This document shows, in pieces, positions 9,845-18,271 of a DNA stretch of 57,335 nucleotides; the first letter of the stretch is position 1, and the number at the start of each line of letters is the position of its first letter. The stretch spans positions 1 through 57,335 of the forward strand of contig JAJZJL010000010.1 in assembly GCA_021810145.1 (NCBI GenBank). Reading direction: 5' to 3'. The notes under the pieces are model-generated. The model was not told the DNA's origin, searched no databases, and saw nothing but the letters and a program-made list of their open reading frames with translations. Made by a program: the position numbers and the translations under genes. Source of the DNA: Planctomycetota bacterium. GTDB taxonomy: Bacteria; Planctomycetota; Phycisphaerae; WQYP01.

Positions 9845-10909
9845 ATGAATGAAGGATTGAATCGCGTGAATGTTTATCCGCTGAAATTTTCCCCGGTATT
9901 TCAGGAACGTATCTGGGGCGGACAGAAAATCCGCCAGAATCTTGGCCGGCCCGTACCGCGCGATATGCACAAAGCTCGGATTGGCGAAGCTTGGGAATTG
10001 GCTGATCTGCCCGCCGGGTCGGTGAAGGTTGATTCCGCGGGCGCTGCGGCGGATGGCAGCCTGTCGAGCCGCATTATCAATGGGTCGCTGGCAAAGCAAA
10101 CCCTGCATGAGGCCATCACAGCCCACGGCGCGGACATCATGGGCCGCGCCGCCGGGAAGTACAGCCACTTTCCGCTGCTGATAAAATATCTCGATGCGGC
10201 AGCGGACTTATCGGTGCAGGTACACCCCAACAAAAGCTATGCGGAAGCACATCCTGAAGCCCATCTGAAAAGTGAAGCCTGGTATATTATGGAAGCTGCG
10301 CCTGGCGCCAAAATATATAAGGGCGTTAAACCCGGCGTAACGCGCGATATGTTCGCGGCGGCGTTACAGGCGGGAACGGTAGACCGGCTTCTGCAGGCGG
10401 TGCCGGTGCATGCGGGCGATTGCCATTTTCTTGAATCCGGCACGGTCCACGCGCTGGGAGCGGGGGTACTGGTGGCGGAAGTGCAAACCCCCAGTGACAC
10501 GACCTTCCGTGTTTTTGACTGGAATCGCCTGGGGCCGGATGGGAAATCCCGGACGTTGCACATCAAGGAGGCACTGGACGTTATTAATTTTGCGCCATCT
10601 GCGCCGACGCCTCCGCAGAGACGCCATTATCTTGTCGATGATACGGTTGTCAGCGAACTGGTCGCATGCGATTATTTTTCCATCCATCGCTTGACGGTAC
10701 CGGAGGGAAGCCAGACCTTGCCGCCGCAGTGGCTTCAGGAAAAGCCTGAAGTCTGGATGTGTCTCTCCGGGCAGGGCGTGCTGGAAATAGCGGACGCGAT
10801 GCCCCTGGCATTTGCGCCGGGTGAAACCATATTAATTCCCGCCACCGCCCGGCAGATTCGCCTGCGCGTGGTCAGCGAATGTACGGTGCTGCGGGTTCAA
10901 CTGCCATGA
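9845..10909 (+). CDS. manA: Mannose-6-phosphate isomerase, class I
   Basis: This 354-residue zinc enzyme interconverts mannose-6-phosphate and fructose-6-phosphate, feeding GDP-mannose and glycan synthesis. Two cupin folds are recognisable. The zinc-site residues appear in DLSVQVHPNKSYAE (Q125 and H127) and SGTVHALGAGVLVAEVQTPSD, and the N-terminal FQERIWGG is a family marker. The C-terminal half keeps the second cupin (GETILIPA). The start could be ATG 9845 or GTG 9866; the latter has GAAGGA nine bases before it. The gene is transcribed divergently from the ArsR fusion across 237 bases. It supplies sugar for the glycosyltransferases later in the window, although it is not in an operon with them. 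Confidence 0.92.
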   Translation: MNEGLNRVNVYPLKFSPVFQERIWGGQKIRQNLGRPVPRDMHKARIGEAWELADLPAGSVKVDSAGAAADGSLSSRIINGSLAKQTLHEAITAHGADIMGRAAGKYSHFPLLIKYLDAAADLSVQVHPNKSYAEAHPEAHLKSEAWYIMEAAPGAKIYKGVKPGVTRDMFAAALQAGTVDRLLQAVPVHAGDCHFLESGTVHALGAGVLVAEVQTPSDTTFRVFDWNRLGPDGKSRTLHIKEALDVINFAPSAPTPPQRRHYLVDDTVVSELVACDYFSIHRLTVPEGSQTLPPQWLQEKPEVWMCLSGQGVLEIADAMPLAFAPGETILIPATARQIRLRVVSECTVLRVQLP

Positions 10910-11076
10910 TCAGGAAGATTCCCGGTACGCGAAAATGCCCTGCGGTGCCGTGGTGCGCCAAGCCGGGAAAAGTCGGCACCGCGCGAGGCGGACAATGCTT
11001 GGCGCCCCCGAGGACGATGGAGAAGTTTTTTTCGTGCCCGGCATGTTACGCGGGAAACGGATGATTGGATAACGCA

Positions 11077-12018
11077 ATGAAAGTACGCTTACAAAAATTC
11101 ATGGCTGATTGCGGCGTTGCCGCCCGGCGCAAGTGCGAACAATTGATTATGGAAGGACAAGTACGGGTCAACGGGCAGGTGCCGATGAAATTACCGGTGC
11201 TTATTGATCCCCAGAAAGATACCATCACCGTGGGCGATGACGTTGTGGAAGCCCTGCAGCCGGAAAAGCCGGTGTATCTGCTGCTGTATAAACCCAAGGG
11301 CGTGCTGGTAACGCGCAACGATCCGGCGGATCGAAAAACCGTGCATGAACTGCTGCCCGGCGTGACGGCCCGGCTTTTCCCCGTGGGTCGGCTGGATATG
11401 GATTCACGGGGGCTGGTATTGATGACCAATGACGGGGAATTGGCCAACGCCATATCGCATCCGCGTTATGGCGTGGAAAAAACATACGTCGTGACAGTGG
11501 ATGCCAGGTTAACGCCGGAAGCGGTGGAACGGGTGCGTAAAGGGATATGGCTGGGCGCTCCAGACGGCGGCCGGGCCATTCGCGCGGAGGGTTTTGCGTT
11601 GCGGGTTCTGTCGCGGCAGCGTGGCAAGACGATTCTGGAAGTTAAAATTGCGGAAGGGAAGAACCGGGAATTCCGCCGCGTGCTGGCTCGTTTCGGATAT
11701 CGTGTTCATGATATGTTCCGCGTGGCGATTGGGGAAAAAATCACGGCGGCGGGTTTAAATCCGGGCGAATTTCGGCCGCTGTCGCCGAAGGAAGTGCAAT
11801 GGCTGCGCACCGTCAGTTCGCCGGAGTATCACGATCAGCAGCGTCAGGCCACACAAAAGTGGTATGAACGCAAGGAAATGGAAAAGGAACGCAAACGGCT
11901 GGAAAAGCAATCGGTGGAAAAAGCGGCTCTGAGCCGCCCCACTTCGGCGGCCACCCGGCCGGCCGGAAGATTTGCCGCGGGAAAAGGGCGGAACGTGCGG
12001 CGCGCCCACCCGAGATAA
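11077..12018 (+). CDS. RsuA/RluB-family pseudouridine synthase
   Basis: This 313-residue enzyme converts specific uridines in ribosomal RNA to pseudouridine. An N-terminal S4 RNA-binding domain (RLQKFMADCGVAARRKCEQL) precedes the catalytic domain. Its signature GRLDMDSRGLVLMTNDGELA holds the catalytic Asp, and EKTYVVTVDA and EGKNREFRRVLARFGYRV follow. The closest match by motif is RluB, although RluE and RsuA cannot be excluded. The C-terminus has a 60-residue basic extension rich in Lys, Arg and Glu. The frame extends to a TTG at 11065, but ATG 11077 begins the S4 domain. metH starts 45 bases downstream, so the two may be cotranscribed. Confidence 0.9.
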   Translation: MKVRLQKFMADCGVAARRKCEQLIMEGQVRVNGQVPMKLPVLIDPQKDTITVGDDVVEALQPEKPVYLLLYKPKGVLVTRNDPADRKTVHELLPGVTARLFPVGRLDMDSRGLVLMTNDGELANAISHPRYGVEKTYVVTVDARLTPEAVERVRKGIWLGAPDGGRAIRAEGFALRVLSRQRGKTILEVKIAEGKNREFRRVLARFGYRVHDMFRVAIGEKITAAGLNPGEFRPLSPKEVQWLRTVSSPEYHDQQRQATQKWYERKEMEKERKRLEKQSVEKAALSRPTSAATRPAGRFAAGKGRNVRRAHPR

Positions 12019-12063
12019 CATAAACCGGCAGGCCGGCGCCGGGCCGCACATGAACAGAGAATT

Positions 12064-15000
12064 ATGAGTAACAAAACAGAAAAACACGATATATCCAGGC
12101 TTCCGCAAGGTCCGGTCGGACCGATGGAAAGCCACCCGTTTCTTGATGTGCTAAAACAGCGCGTGATGGTGTTTGACGGCGGTCTGGGCACGCAGATATT
12201 TGCGGCCAATCTGACGCTGGCGGATTTTAACAATCTGGAAAACTGCCCCGAAGTGCTGGTGTTATCCCGCCCGGATGTCATCCAGAGCATTCACGAATCT
12301 TATTTCGCCGCCGGATCGGATACGGTGGAGACCGATACATTTGGTGCCAGCAAAATCGTGCTGTCGGAATTTGGCTTGCAGGATCAGTGCCGGGAAATTA
12401 ACCGAAAGGCGGCGATTCTGGCCCGTAACGCGGCCAATAAATTCGCCACACCGGATCGCCCGCGTTTTGTCGCCGGATCCGTCGGCCCGGGCACCAAAGC
12501 CATCACGCTGGGCAACACCACCTTTGATATCATGCACGATTCCTATCTGGAGCAGGTTCGTGGCCTGCTGGATGGCGGCGTCGATGCGATACTCATTGAA
12601 ACCTGCTTTGATCTGCTGCAGGCGAAGGTCGCGGTCATTGCGGCGGTGGACGCGATGCGGGAAGCGCGCCAGCGCGTGCCGATCATGGTGCAGGTGACCA
12701 TGGAAACCGTCGGCACGATGTTGCTGGGCACGGAAATCAATGCCGTCATTACCACACTGGAAGCTCTGCCGGTGGATGTTATCGGCATGAATTGTGCCAC
12801 CGGACCGGAGCTTATGCGCCCGCACGTTGAAGCGCTGAGCCAGAATTGCACGCGCTATCTGTCGGTGCAGCCCAATGCGGGCTTGCCGGTACTGCATGAG
12901 GGCCGCACGCATTTTCCACTTGGCGCCGCCGAACTGGCGAAGGCCCATGTGGAGTTTGTGCGGCAGTTTGGCGTGAATATTGTCGGCGGCTGCTGCGGCA
13001 CCACCCCGGAACATATTGCGGCGGTCGCCGCGGCGGTGGCGGATATAAAGCCCGCGGTCCGCAGCGTCTTCGGCCGGAAAATCGATGCCGCCCACGCCAC
13101 GGTTTCATCGTTGTATAATGCGGTTGACGCCCGGCAGGACAACTCGATTCTCATTATCGGCGAACGCACCAATACCAATGGTTCCAAGAAATTCCGCGAT
13201 TGCCTGCTGGCCGCCGACTGGGATACGCTGGTGGCCATCGGGCGCGAACAGGTTAAGGAAGGTTCGCATGTTGTGGATGTCTGCGTGGATTATGTCGGCC
13301 GCAACGGTCTGCCGGACATGACGGATATTGTCCGCCGGTTCGCCAAAGAAGTCACCGTCCCGCTGATGATTGATTCCACGCAGTTGGACGTCATTGAAGC
13401 CGGTTTGCAGGCGGCCCCGGGCAAGTGCATTGTCAACTCCATTAATCTGGAAGACGGCGAAGAAAAACTCGCTCGCATGGCGGCATTGCTGAAACGCTAT
13501 GGAGCGGCGATCGTGGCCGGCACCATTGACGAAGACAAAACCGAGGCCATGGCCAAAACGGCTGATCGCAAAATTGAAATTGCCCGCCGGCTTTATGATC
13601 TGCTGGTGAATAAATACGGCATTCCGGAAACGGATATCTATTTTGATCCGCTGATATTCCCCATTGTCACAGGACAGGAAGAAGTCCGGCGGCTGGGACT
13701 GGAAACCATTGAGGGAATCCGCCGTATCAGCGAGCAATTGCCCAATTGCCATACCACGCTGGGACTTTCCAATGTTTCGTTTGGTTTAAAACCCTACGCC
13801 CGATTGGTATTAAACAGCGCATTTTTTAATGAATGCGTGAAAGCCGGCCTGACCAGCGCCATTGTTCACGCCAGTAAAATTCTGCCGCAGAATAAAATTG
13901 AACCGGAGCATTACCAATGGGCGATGGATCTGATTTATGACCGGCAGCGCGAGGATTATAAACCGCTGCAACTGCTGACGAATCTCGGCGCGCCGGCCAA
14001 AGTGGCTCAAGCCACGGAACAACTGCCGCTGGAAGAAAAGCTGCGCCGGCACATCATTGACGGCGATAAACAGAAGTTGCCGCAGCACCTTGACGAAGCC
14101 ATGAAGAAATATGGTCCGCTGGAGATTATCAACGATCATCTTCTGGCGGGAATGAAAGTGGTGGGCGATTTATTCGGCAGCGGGCAGATGCAGTTGCCGT
14201 TTGTGCTCCAGAGCGCGGAAGTGATGAAGGCGGCTGTCGCCTATCTGCAGCCTTTTATGCCCAAAAGTGAAGGCCAGAGCCGCGGCCGAATGGTTCTGGC
14301 CACCGTCAAAGGCGATGTGCATGACATTGGCAAGAACCTGGTGGATATTATTTTATCCAACAACGGATACACGGTTTATAATCTGGGCATCAAACAGCCG
14401 ATTGCCAATGTCATTGAGGCGGCCAAAGAACATAACGCCCAGATCATCGGGCTTTCCGGCCTGCTGGTGAAATCGACGCTGGTAATGCGCGATGATTTGC
14501 AGGAACTCAACCGACTGGGAATTAACACTCCGGTGATTCTGGGCGGCGCGGCGCTGACGCGCGGTTATGTGGAAAAGGACCTGCGCGACATTTACAAAGG
14601 GCCGTTGTTTTACGGCAAGGATGCCTTTGAAGGCTTGCGCGTCATGGATCATATTGCCACTGGAAAAATTGCGGAGATGCTTGTTGCCACGGGAGAATCC
14701 GCTGATCGCGCCAAAGATCGCTGCGGCGGCGGCGTGGCGGTAACGTCTGCCGCGGAAACTGACGCGGAAAAGCCGGCCGTCAGCACCGCCGATTTTGCAA
14801 TTTCCGGCATCAAGCGGGATGCGGCCGTTCCGCCATTGCCGTTTTATGGATCACGGGTGGTCAAAGATATTCCCATTGACGCGGTTTTTCCCTACATTGA
14901 TGAAGTGGCTCTTTTCCGGGGTCAATGGCAGTTCAAAAGCGGGATCATGCCACGCGATGAATTCCGCAAATGGACGGAAAGTCATGTGCGGCCTATTTAC

Positions 15001-15621
15001 ACGCGCATCAAGCAAAAATGCCGGGATATGAACCTGCTGAAGCCGCAGGTGGTTTACGGCTACTTTTGGGTTCAGGCGGACAAGAATGATCTGATTGTGT
15101 ATGCCGAGGATAAAAGAACCGAACGGTTGCGTTTTCATTTTCCGCGCCAGATTGGCCGCAAGCGCTGGTGCCTTTCGGACTTTTTCCGCCCGGTGGAATC
15201 CGGCGAGATGGATGTTCTGGCCATGCAGTGTGTGACCGCGGGACCGGATGTGGCACCGTATGAAAAGCAGCTTTTTGAGCAGGGCGATTTCACCGAATAT
15301 CTGTATATTCACGGCATCGGGGTGCAGGTTGCCGAAGCGTTGGCCGAGATGTGGCACAAACGGGTGCGGCAGGAATTGGGTATTGCGGATAAAGATGGCT
15401 CAACAATGCGCGAGATTTTCGCCTGTCATTTTCAAGGTTGCCGCTACAGCTTTGGTTACCCGGCGTGTCCGGATTTACAGGACGAAAATAAGCTATTTGC
15501 GCTCTTGGACCCGTCCCGCATCGGATGCACGCTGTCGGAAAACTGGATGATTCAACCGGAACAATCCACTTCCGCCATTATCGTTCACCATCCCGAAGCC
15601 CGCTATTTTAATGTGGAATAA
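12064..15621 (+). CDS. metH: Cobalamin-dependent methionine synthase
   Basis: This 1185-residue enzyme transfers a methyl group from methyltetrahydrofolate through cobalamin to homocysteine. All four modules are present. The homocysteine domain has zinc ligands C244, C310 and C311 (GMNCATG, VGGCCGTTPEH). The pterin domain includes GERTNTNGSKKFRD. The cap and B12 domain has the DXHXXG motif with the cobalt-ligating H753 (VKGDVHDIGKN). The reactivation domain ends with FGYPACPDLQDENKLFALL. The length is close to that of the E. coli enzyme. No cobalamin or SAH riboswitch fits in the 45-base gap upstream. Its substrate is the product of AhcY, encoded nearby, so the SAM cycle is largely covered by this region. 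Confidence 0.97.
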   Translation: MSNKTEKHDISRLPQGPVGPMESHPFLDVLKQRVMVFDGGLGTQIFAANLTLADFNNLENCPEVLVLSRPDVIQSIHESYFAAGSDTVETDTFGASKIVLSEFGLQDQCREINRKAAILARNAANKFATPDRPRFVAGSVGPGTKAITLGNTTFDIMHDSYLEQVRGLLDGGVDAILIETCFDLLQAKVAVIAAVDAMREARQRVPIMVQVTMETVGTMLLGTEINAVITTLEALPVDVIGMNCATGPELMRPHVEALSQNCTRYLSVQPNAGLPVLHEGRTHFPLGAAELAKAHVEFVRQFGVNIVGGCCGTTPEHIAAVAAAVADIKPAVRSVFGRKIDAAHATVSSLYNAVDARQDNSILIIGERTNTNGSKKFRDCLLAADWDTLVAIGREQVKEGSHVVDVCVDYVGRNGLPDMTDIVRRFAKEVTVPLMIDSTQLDVIEAGLQAAPGKCIVNSINLEDGEEKLARMAALLKRYGAAIVAGTIDEDKTEAMAKTADRKIEIARRLYDLLVNKYGIPETDIYFDPLIFPIVTGQEEVRRLGLETIEGIRRISEQLPNCHTTLGLSNVSFGLKPYARLVLNSAFFNECVKAGLTSAIVHASKILPQNKIEPEHYQWAMDLIYDRQREDYKPLQLLTNLGAPAKVAQATEQLPLEEKLRRHIIDGDKQKLPQHLDEAMKKYGPLEIINDHLLAGMKVVGDLFGSGQMQLPFVLQSAEVMKAAVAYLQPFMPKSEGQSRGRMVLATVKGDVHDIGKNLVDIILSNNGYTVYNLGIKQPIANVIEAAKEHNAQIIGLSGLLVKSTLVMRDDLQELNRLGINTPVILGGAALTRGYVEKDLRDIYKGPLFYGKDAFEGLRVMDHIATGKIAEMLVATGESADRAKDRCGGGVAVTSAAETDAEKPAVSTADFAISGIKRDAAVPPLPFYGSRVVKDIPIDAVFPYIDEVALFRGQWQFKSGIMPRDEFRKWTESHVRPIYTRIKQKCRDMNLLKPQVVYGYFWVQADKNDLIVYAEDKRTERLRFHFPRQIGRKRWCLSDFFRPVESGEMDVLAMQCVTAGPDVAPYEKQLFEQGDFTEYLYIHGIGVQVAEALAEMWHKRVRQELGIADKDGSTMREIFACHFQGCRYSFGYPACPDLQDENKLFALLDPSRIGCTLSENWMIQPEQSTSAIIVHHPEARYFNVE

Positions 15622-15640
15622 TTCACCGTGGTGGCACCGG

Positions 15641-16414
15641 CTAAAGCCCCAGGTACATCATCACGTTCCGGCGGCCAATGAGCGTTGAAAGCCGATTCAT
15701 TGCCGTAGCATTTGCGCGTAACTTCTGCGCCAGCTTCAAGCCGTTGCGGCGCACCAGCAGCAACAAGTTACGGACAGGCTTCAAAAGTGACGCATCGCGA
15801 TGGATTGCGGGTGAAATGTTGCTTATGTCCCGGCAGGCGCGGGCGACATCACGATGATCCCGTATGGCCGTTGAAGCCGCCGCAAGAAGGAATTGTGCCC
15901 GCCGTGCCAGAATTACCTGCGTGGGGTGCTCTTTGAGTTGATTTTTCAAAGCCGCCGCGAGACCCACCGGAAATCCCTTCCAGAGGATTCTGGCATCAGG
16001 CCCGATGATAAAGGCAGTGGGAATTGCGTTTATACCCCATTGCTGGACGATTGGATCACTCCAACCCTGGCAACTGCAAACCTGCGGCCAGACATATCCG
16101 ATTCTTCGGGTGGTTCGTTGCATTGCGCCAAGATCAACATCCAGAGATATGCCCACGAACCCGACCCCGTCATGGGAAAACAACCGATACGCCTTGGCAA
16201 CATCGGGGGCCTCCTGCATGCATGCCGGGCACCAGGACGCCCAGAAATCCACCACCAGCAGATGGCCCTTTAACTCTCGGTTGAATACCGCGATTCCGTT
16301 GGTCGTGCGCCAATTCAGCGAAACGGAATCTCCCACATTTACCGCCGCAGCCCGGACGTGACCCGCCAGCAATGCCAATGCCAGACACACCGCACCCAAA
16401 TAACTGATCTTCAT
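15641..16414 (-). CDS. Exported TlpA-like thioredoxin-fold protein
   Basis: This 257-residue protein has a signal peptide (cleavage probably after HVRA, residues 18-23) and a TlpA/ResA-type thioredoxin domain. The redox pair is C62 and C65 in VDFWASWCPACMQEAP, and the cis-proline region reads GINAIPTAFIIGPD. Such proteins reduce disulfides outside the cytoplasm, for example in cytochrome maturation or periplasmic repair. A C-terminal extension of about 90 residues, rich in Arg and Leu and predicted helical, is not part of the usual fold. ATG 16414 has GGAGG at a good distance. The gene converges on metH with only 19 bases between the stops. Confidence 0.85.
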   Translation of the reverse strand: MKISYLGAVCLALALLAGHVRAAAVNVGDSVSLNWRTTNGIAVFNRELKGHLLVVDFWASWCPACMQEAPDVAKAYRLFSHDGVGFVGISLDVDLGAMQRTTRRIGYVWPQVCSCQGWSDPIVQQWGINAIPTAFIIGPDARILWKGFPVGLAAALKNQLKEHPTQVILARRAQFLLAAASTAIRDHRDVARACRDISNISPAIHRDASLLKPVRNLLLLVRRNGLKLAQKLRANATAMNRLSTLIGRRNVMMYLGL

Positions 16415-17217
16415 GGACGGTACCTCCGCGAACGGATGCCAATTTATAATGACTCAAGTACAAGTGTATGCTTTTAGGCAATGGAAAACAAGCACGTTTT
16501 CCCATGTTATGAGGCCGGTGACCACTTCCGCAACATGGATGCGATTGCTTGCCAACACCATGAGCAAATGGCCGATGCGTCACACTCAACAATCAGAAGC
16601 TTACCCTGGCGCGCCGGGAAGCAACCATCACTGATCAACGGGCAACGGGCAAACTGATTTGTGGGTGCGGCGGGTATCTGCGATTTCGGGTCGGATTAGC
16701 CTCCCGGCAGGATGGGATGGACCGCCCCGGCGCGCACGGGGTAAACTCTCTAAGCGGACTGCGCGGATACGGGGGGCAACTACCAACGAACAACGAGTCC
16801 CGGCGCGCCGGGAAACAACGAGCAACGCGGAATGGGGAATTTGTTTTGCGGGTGCGGTGGGTGTATGCGATGGCGAGCTGGATTGGAGAATCGATTTCGC
16901 TGATGGTGCCGGTAACGGCAGAGTTAGAAAGCCAAGGATCAGGACCATAATGACCTTGCGGGATCTGTCACAGGCCCCATGTTATGAACTGCGCACTATT
17001 CCAACTCCGGCGATATCCTGCGTGCCGGAGCGTGCGACGGATGAAATGGCAGTGGCGGTCAATCGATCATGTGGCCCATCCCCATTGACAAACGTTTTTT
17101 GAGGGACAGACGACCGGTGGCAGGGACAACGTGAGTTCGCCGCCGGAACCGGTGCGAACTGTGGCATTCAATCGGATCTCGATGGGATAACAACAGCCAT
17201 ACACATGCAATACCTCA
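16415..17217. other. Gene-free spacer with imperfect repeats
   Basis: I see no supported gene in these 800 bases. Two imperfect copies of a GGCGCGCCGGGAA-led unit lie at about 16606-16684 and 16800-16873, both running into TTGTG/TTGCGGGTGCGG(C/T)GGGT. The unit is preceded and interrupted by CAACGA/CAACGG units. The open frame at 16659-17102 runs through these repeats and shows no protein-like features. Confidence 0.45.
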
Positions 17218-18159
17218 TCAGCCGCGTGATTGACTCAGTGCGGTGAGAACCCCCAGAGCGGTCATGCGGCGTATGCGGTGATTGATCCGGCCCCGCTGGT
17301 TTCCCGTGATAACACCCAAAAATTCAACAAGCCGGTACAGGAGGAGTTTCATGCCATTTTCGCAAACCAGTTTCATCTTTTTGCCCGGTGAAAGTTTGTC
17401 CATCATCGCGATGCGGGCCATTCCATTGGCAAACGCGGCGCGGCTCAAGTAGGGCAACGTAATGCGTTCCATGTCCACCCAATGGCGGATTGCCGCGTGC
17501 GGAGCATAAAAAAGCCGGTGCCCGGCATTGATCGCCTGCTGAATGAAATATGTATCTCCACCGGCCAGGAGCGTGCGTCCCTGCCGATCCAGATCCGTAC
17601 GAAATCCGGAGACCGAGGTAAGCACGCAACGACGAACCGCCAGATTGGCGGAAATCGCATCACCGCCGGTGAACAATTCCCGCACCTCCGGCCCATAATC
17701 CACAGAACTTAACAGATGCTCCGAACGATGGGTCATCCACGCCGGTTTTTCCACGGCCTTCCACCAGAGCGTCACTTTTCCCCCCACCAGATCGGCGGGA
17801 TATTGATTAAACACCTCGAGCAAGCCCGCAAGCCACTGCGGTTCCACCCAGATATCATCATCCAGAAACGCCAGAATTTCTCCGCCAGCCTCCGCCAGTG
17901 CACGATTTCTTGCATGGCTCGCCCCGGCCTGCGGTTCCACCACGCACCGCATCGGGAACGGTATGGTGCCCGCGGCGGCCTGACAAACCTCCGCAGTCTG
18001 GTCCGTGCAGGCATTGGCGATTACCAGCAACTCCACAGCTATACCGGCGGGAATTTCCAATTTAGAAATACTTTCCAGCGATTGCTTGAGAAGTCCCGCG
18101 CGATTGTGCGTTGGGATAATGATACTGATGTGTTTTGGCGAAGCATTATTCACAAGCAT
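17218..18159 (-). CDS. Family 2 glycosyltransferase
   Basis: This 313-residue GT-A fold glycosyltransferase adds a sugar from a nucleotide donor to a growing glycan. The N-terminus carries SIIIPTHNRAGLLKQSLESI, the acceptor-loop region has AGASHARNRALAEAGGE, and the metal-binding motif is AFLDDDIWVE. A Gly-Gly-Asp near residue 200 (LLAGGDTYFIQ) matches the catalytic-base position. The C-terminus is basic and amphipathic and may touch the membrane. The frame is open to 18474, but ATG 18159 starts just before the fold. It is divergent from the two-domain glycosyltransferase at 18272, with 112 bases between them. A close paralog is found at 41415, also beside a two-domain partner. Confidence 0.88.
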   Translation of the reverse strand: MLVNNASPKHISIIIPTHNRAGLLKQSLESISKLEIPAGIAVELLVIANACTDQTAEVCQAAAGTIPFPMRCVVEPQAGASHARNRALAEAGGEILAFLDDDIWVEPQWLAGLLEVFNQYPADLVGGKVTLWWKAVEKPAWMTHRSEHLLSSVDYGPEVRELFTGGDAISANLAVRRCVLTSVSGFRTDLDRQGRTLLAGGDTYFIQQAINAGHRLFYAPHAAIRHWVDMERITLPYLSRAAFANGMARIAMMDKLSPGKKMKLVCENGMKLLLYRLVEFLGVITGNQRGRINHRIRRMTALGVLTALSQSRG

Positions 18160-18271
18160 GATTTTACCGCAGCCGGTATAGTATGTCACCGTGGTTGGTC
18201 GAGTTGAATACGCCGTGGAGAGCCACATTTGTAAAGGCGGCTCCATTATGGTCGATGAGCGCAGATAAAAC

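Noticed and set aside
12019..12063. Possible SAH or cobalamin riboswitch before metH
   Set aside because: The gap is only 45 bases and lacks conserved riboswitch elements.
16659..17102. 147-codon frame in the long spacer
   Set aside because: It runs through imperfect repeats and has no signal of selection such as motifs or a ribosome-binding site.
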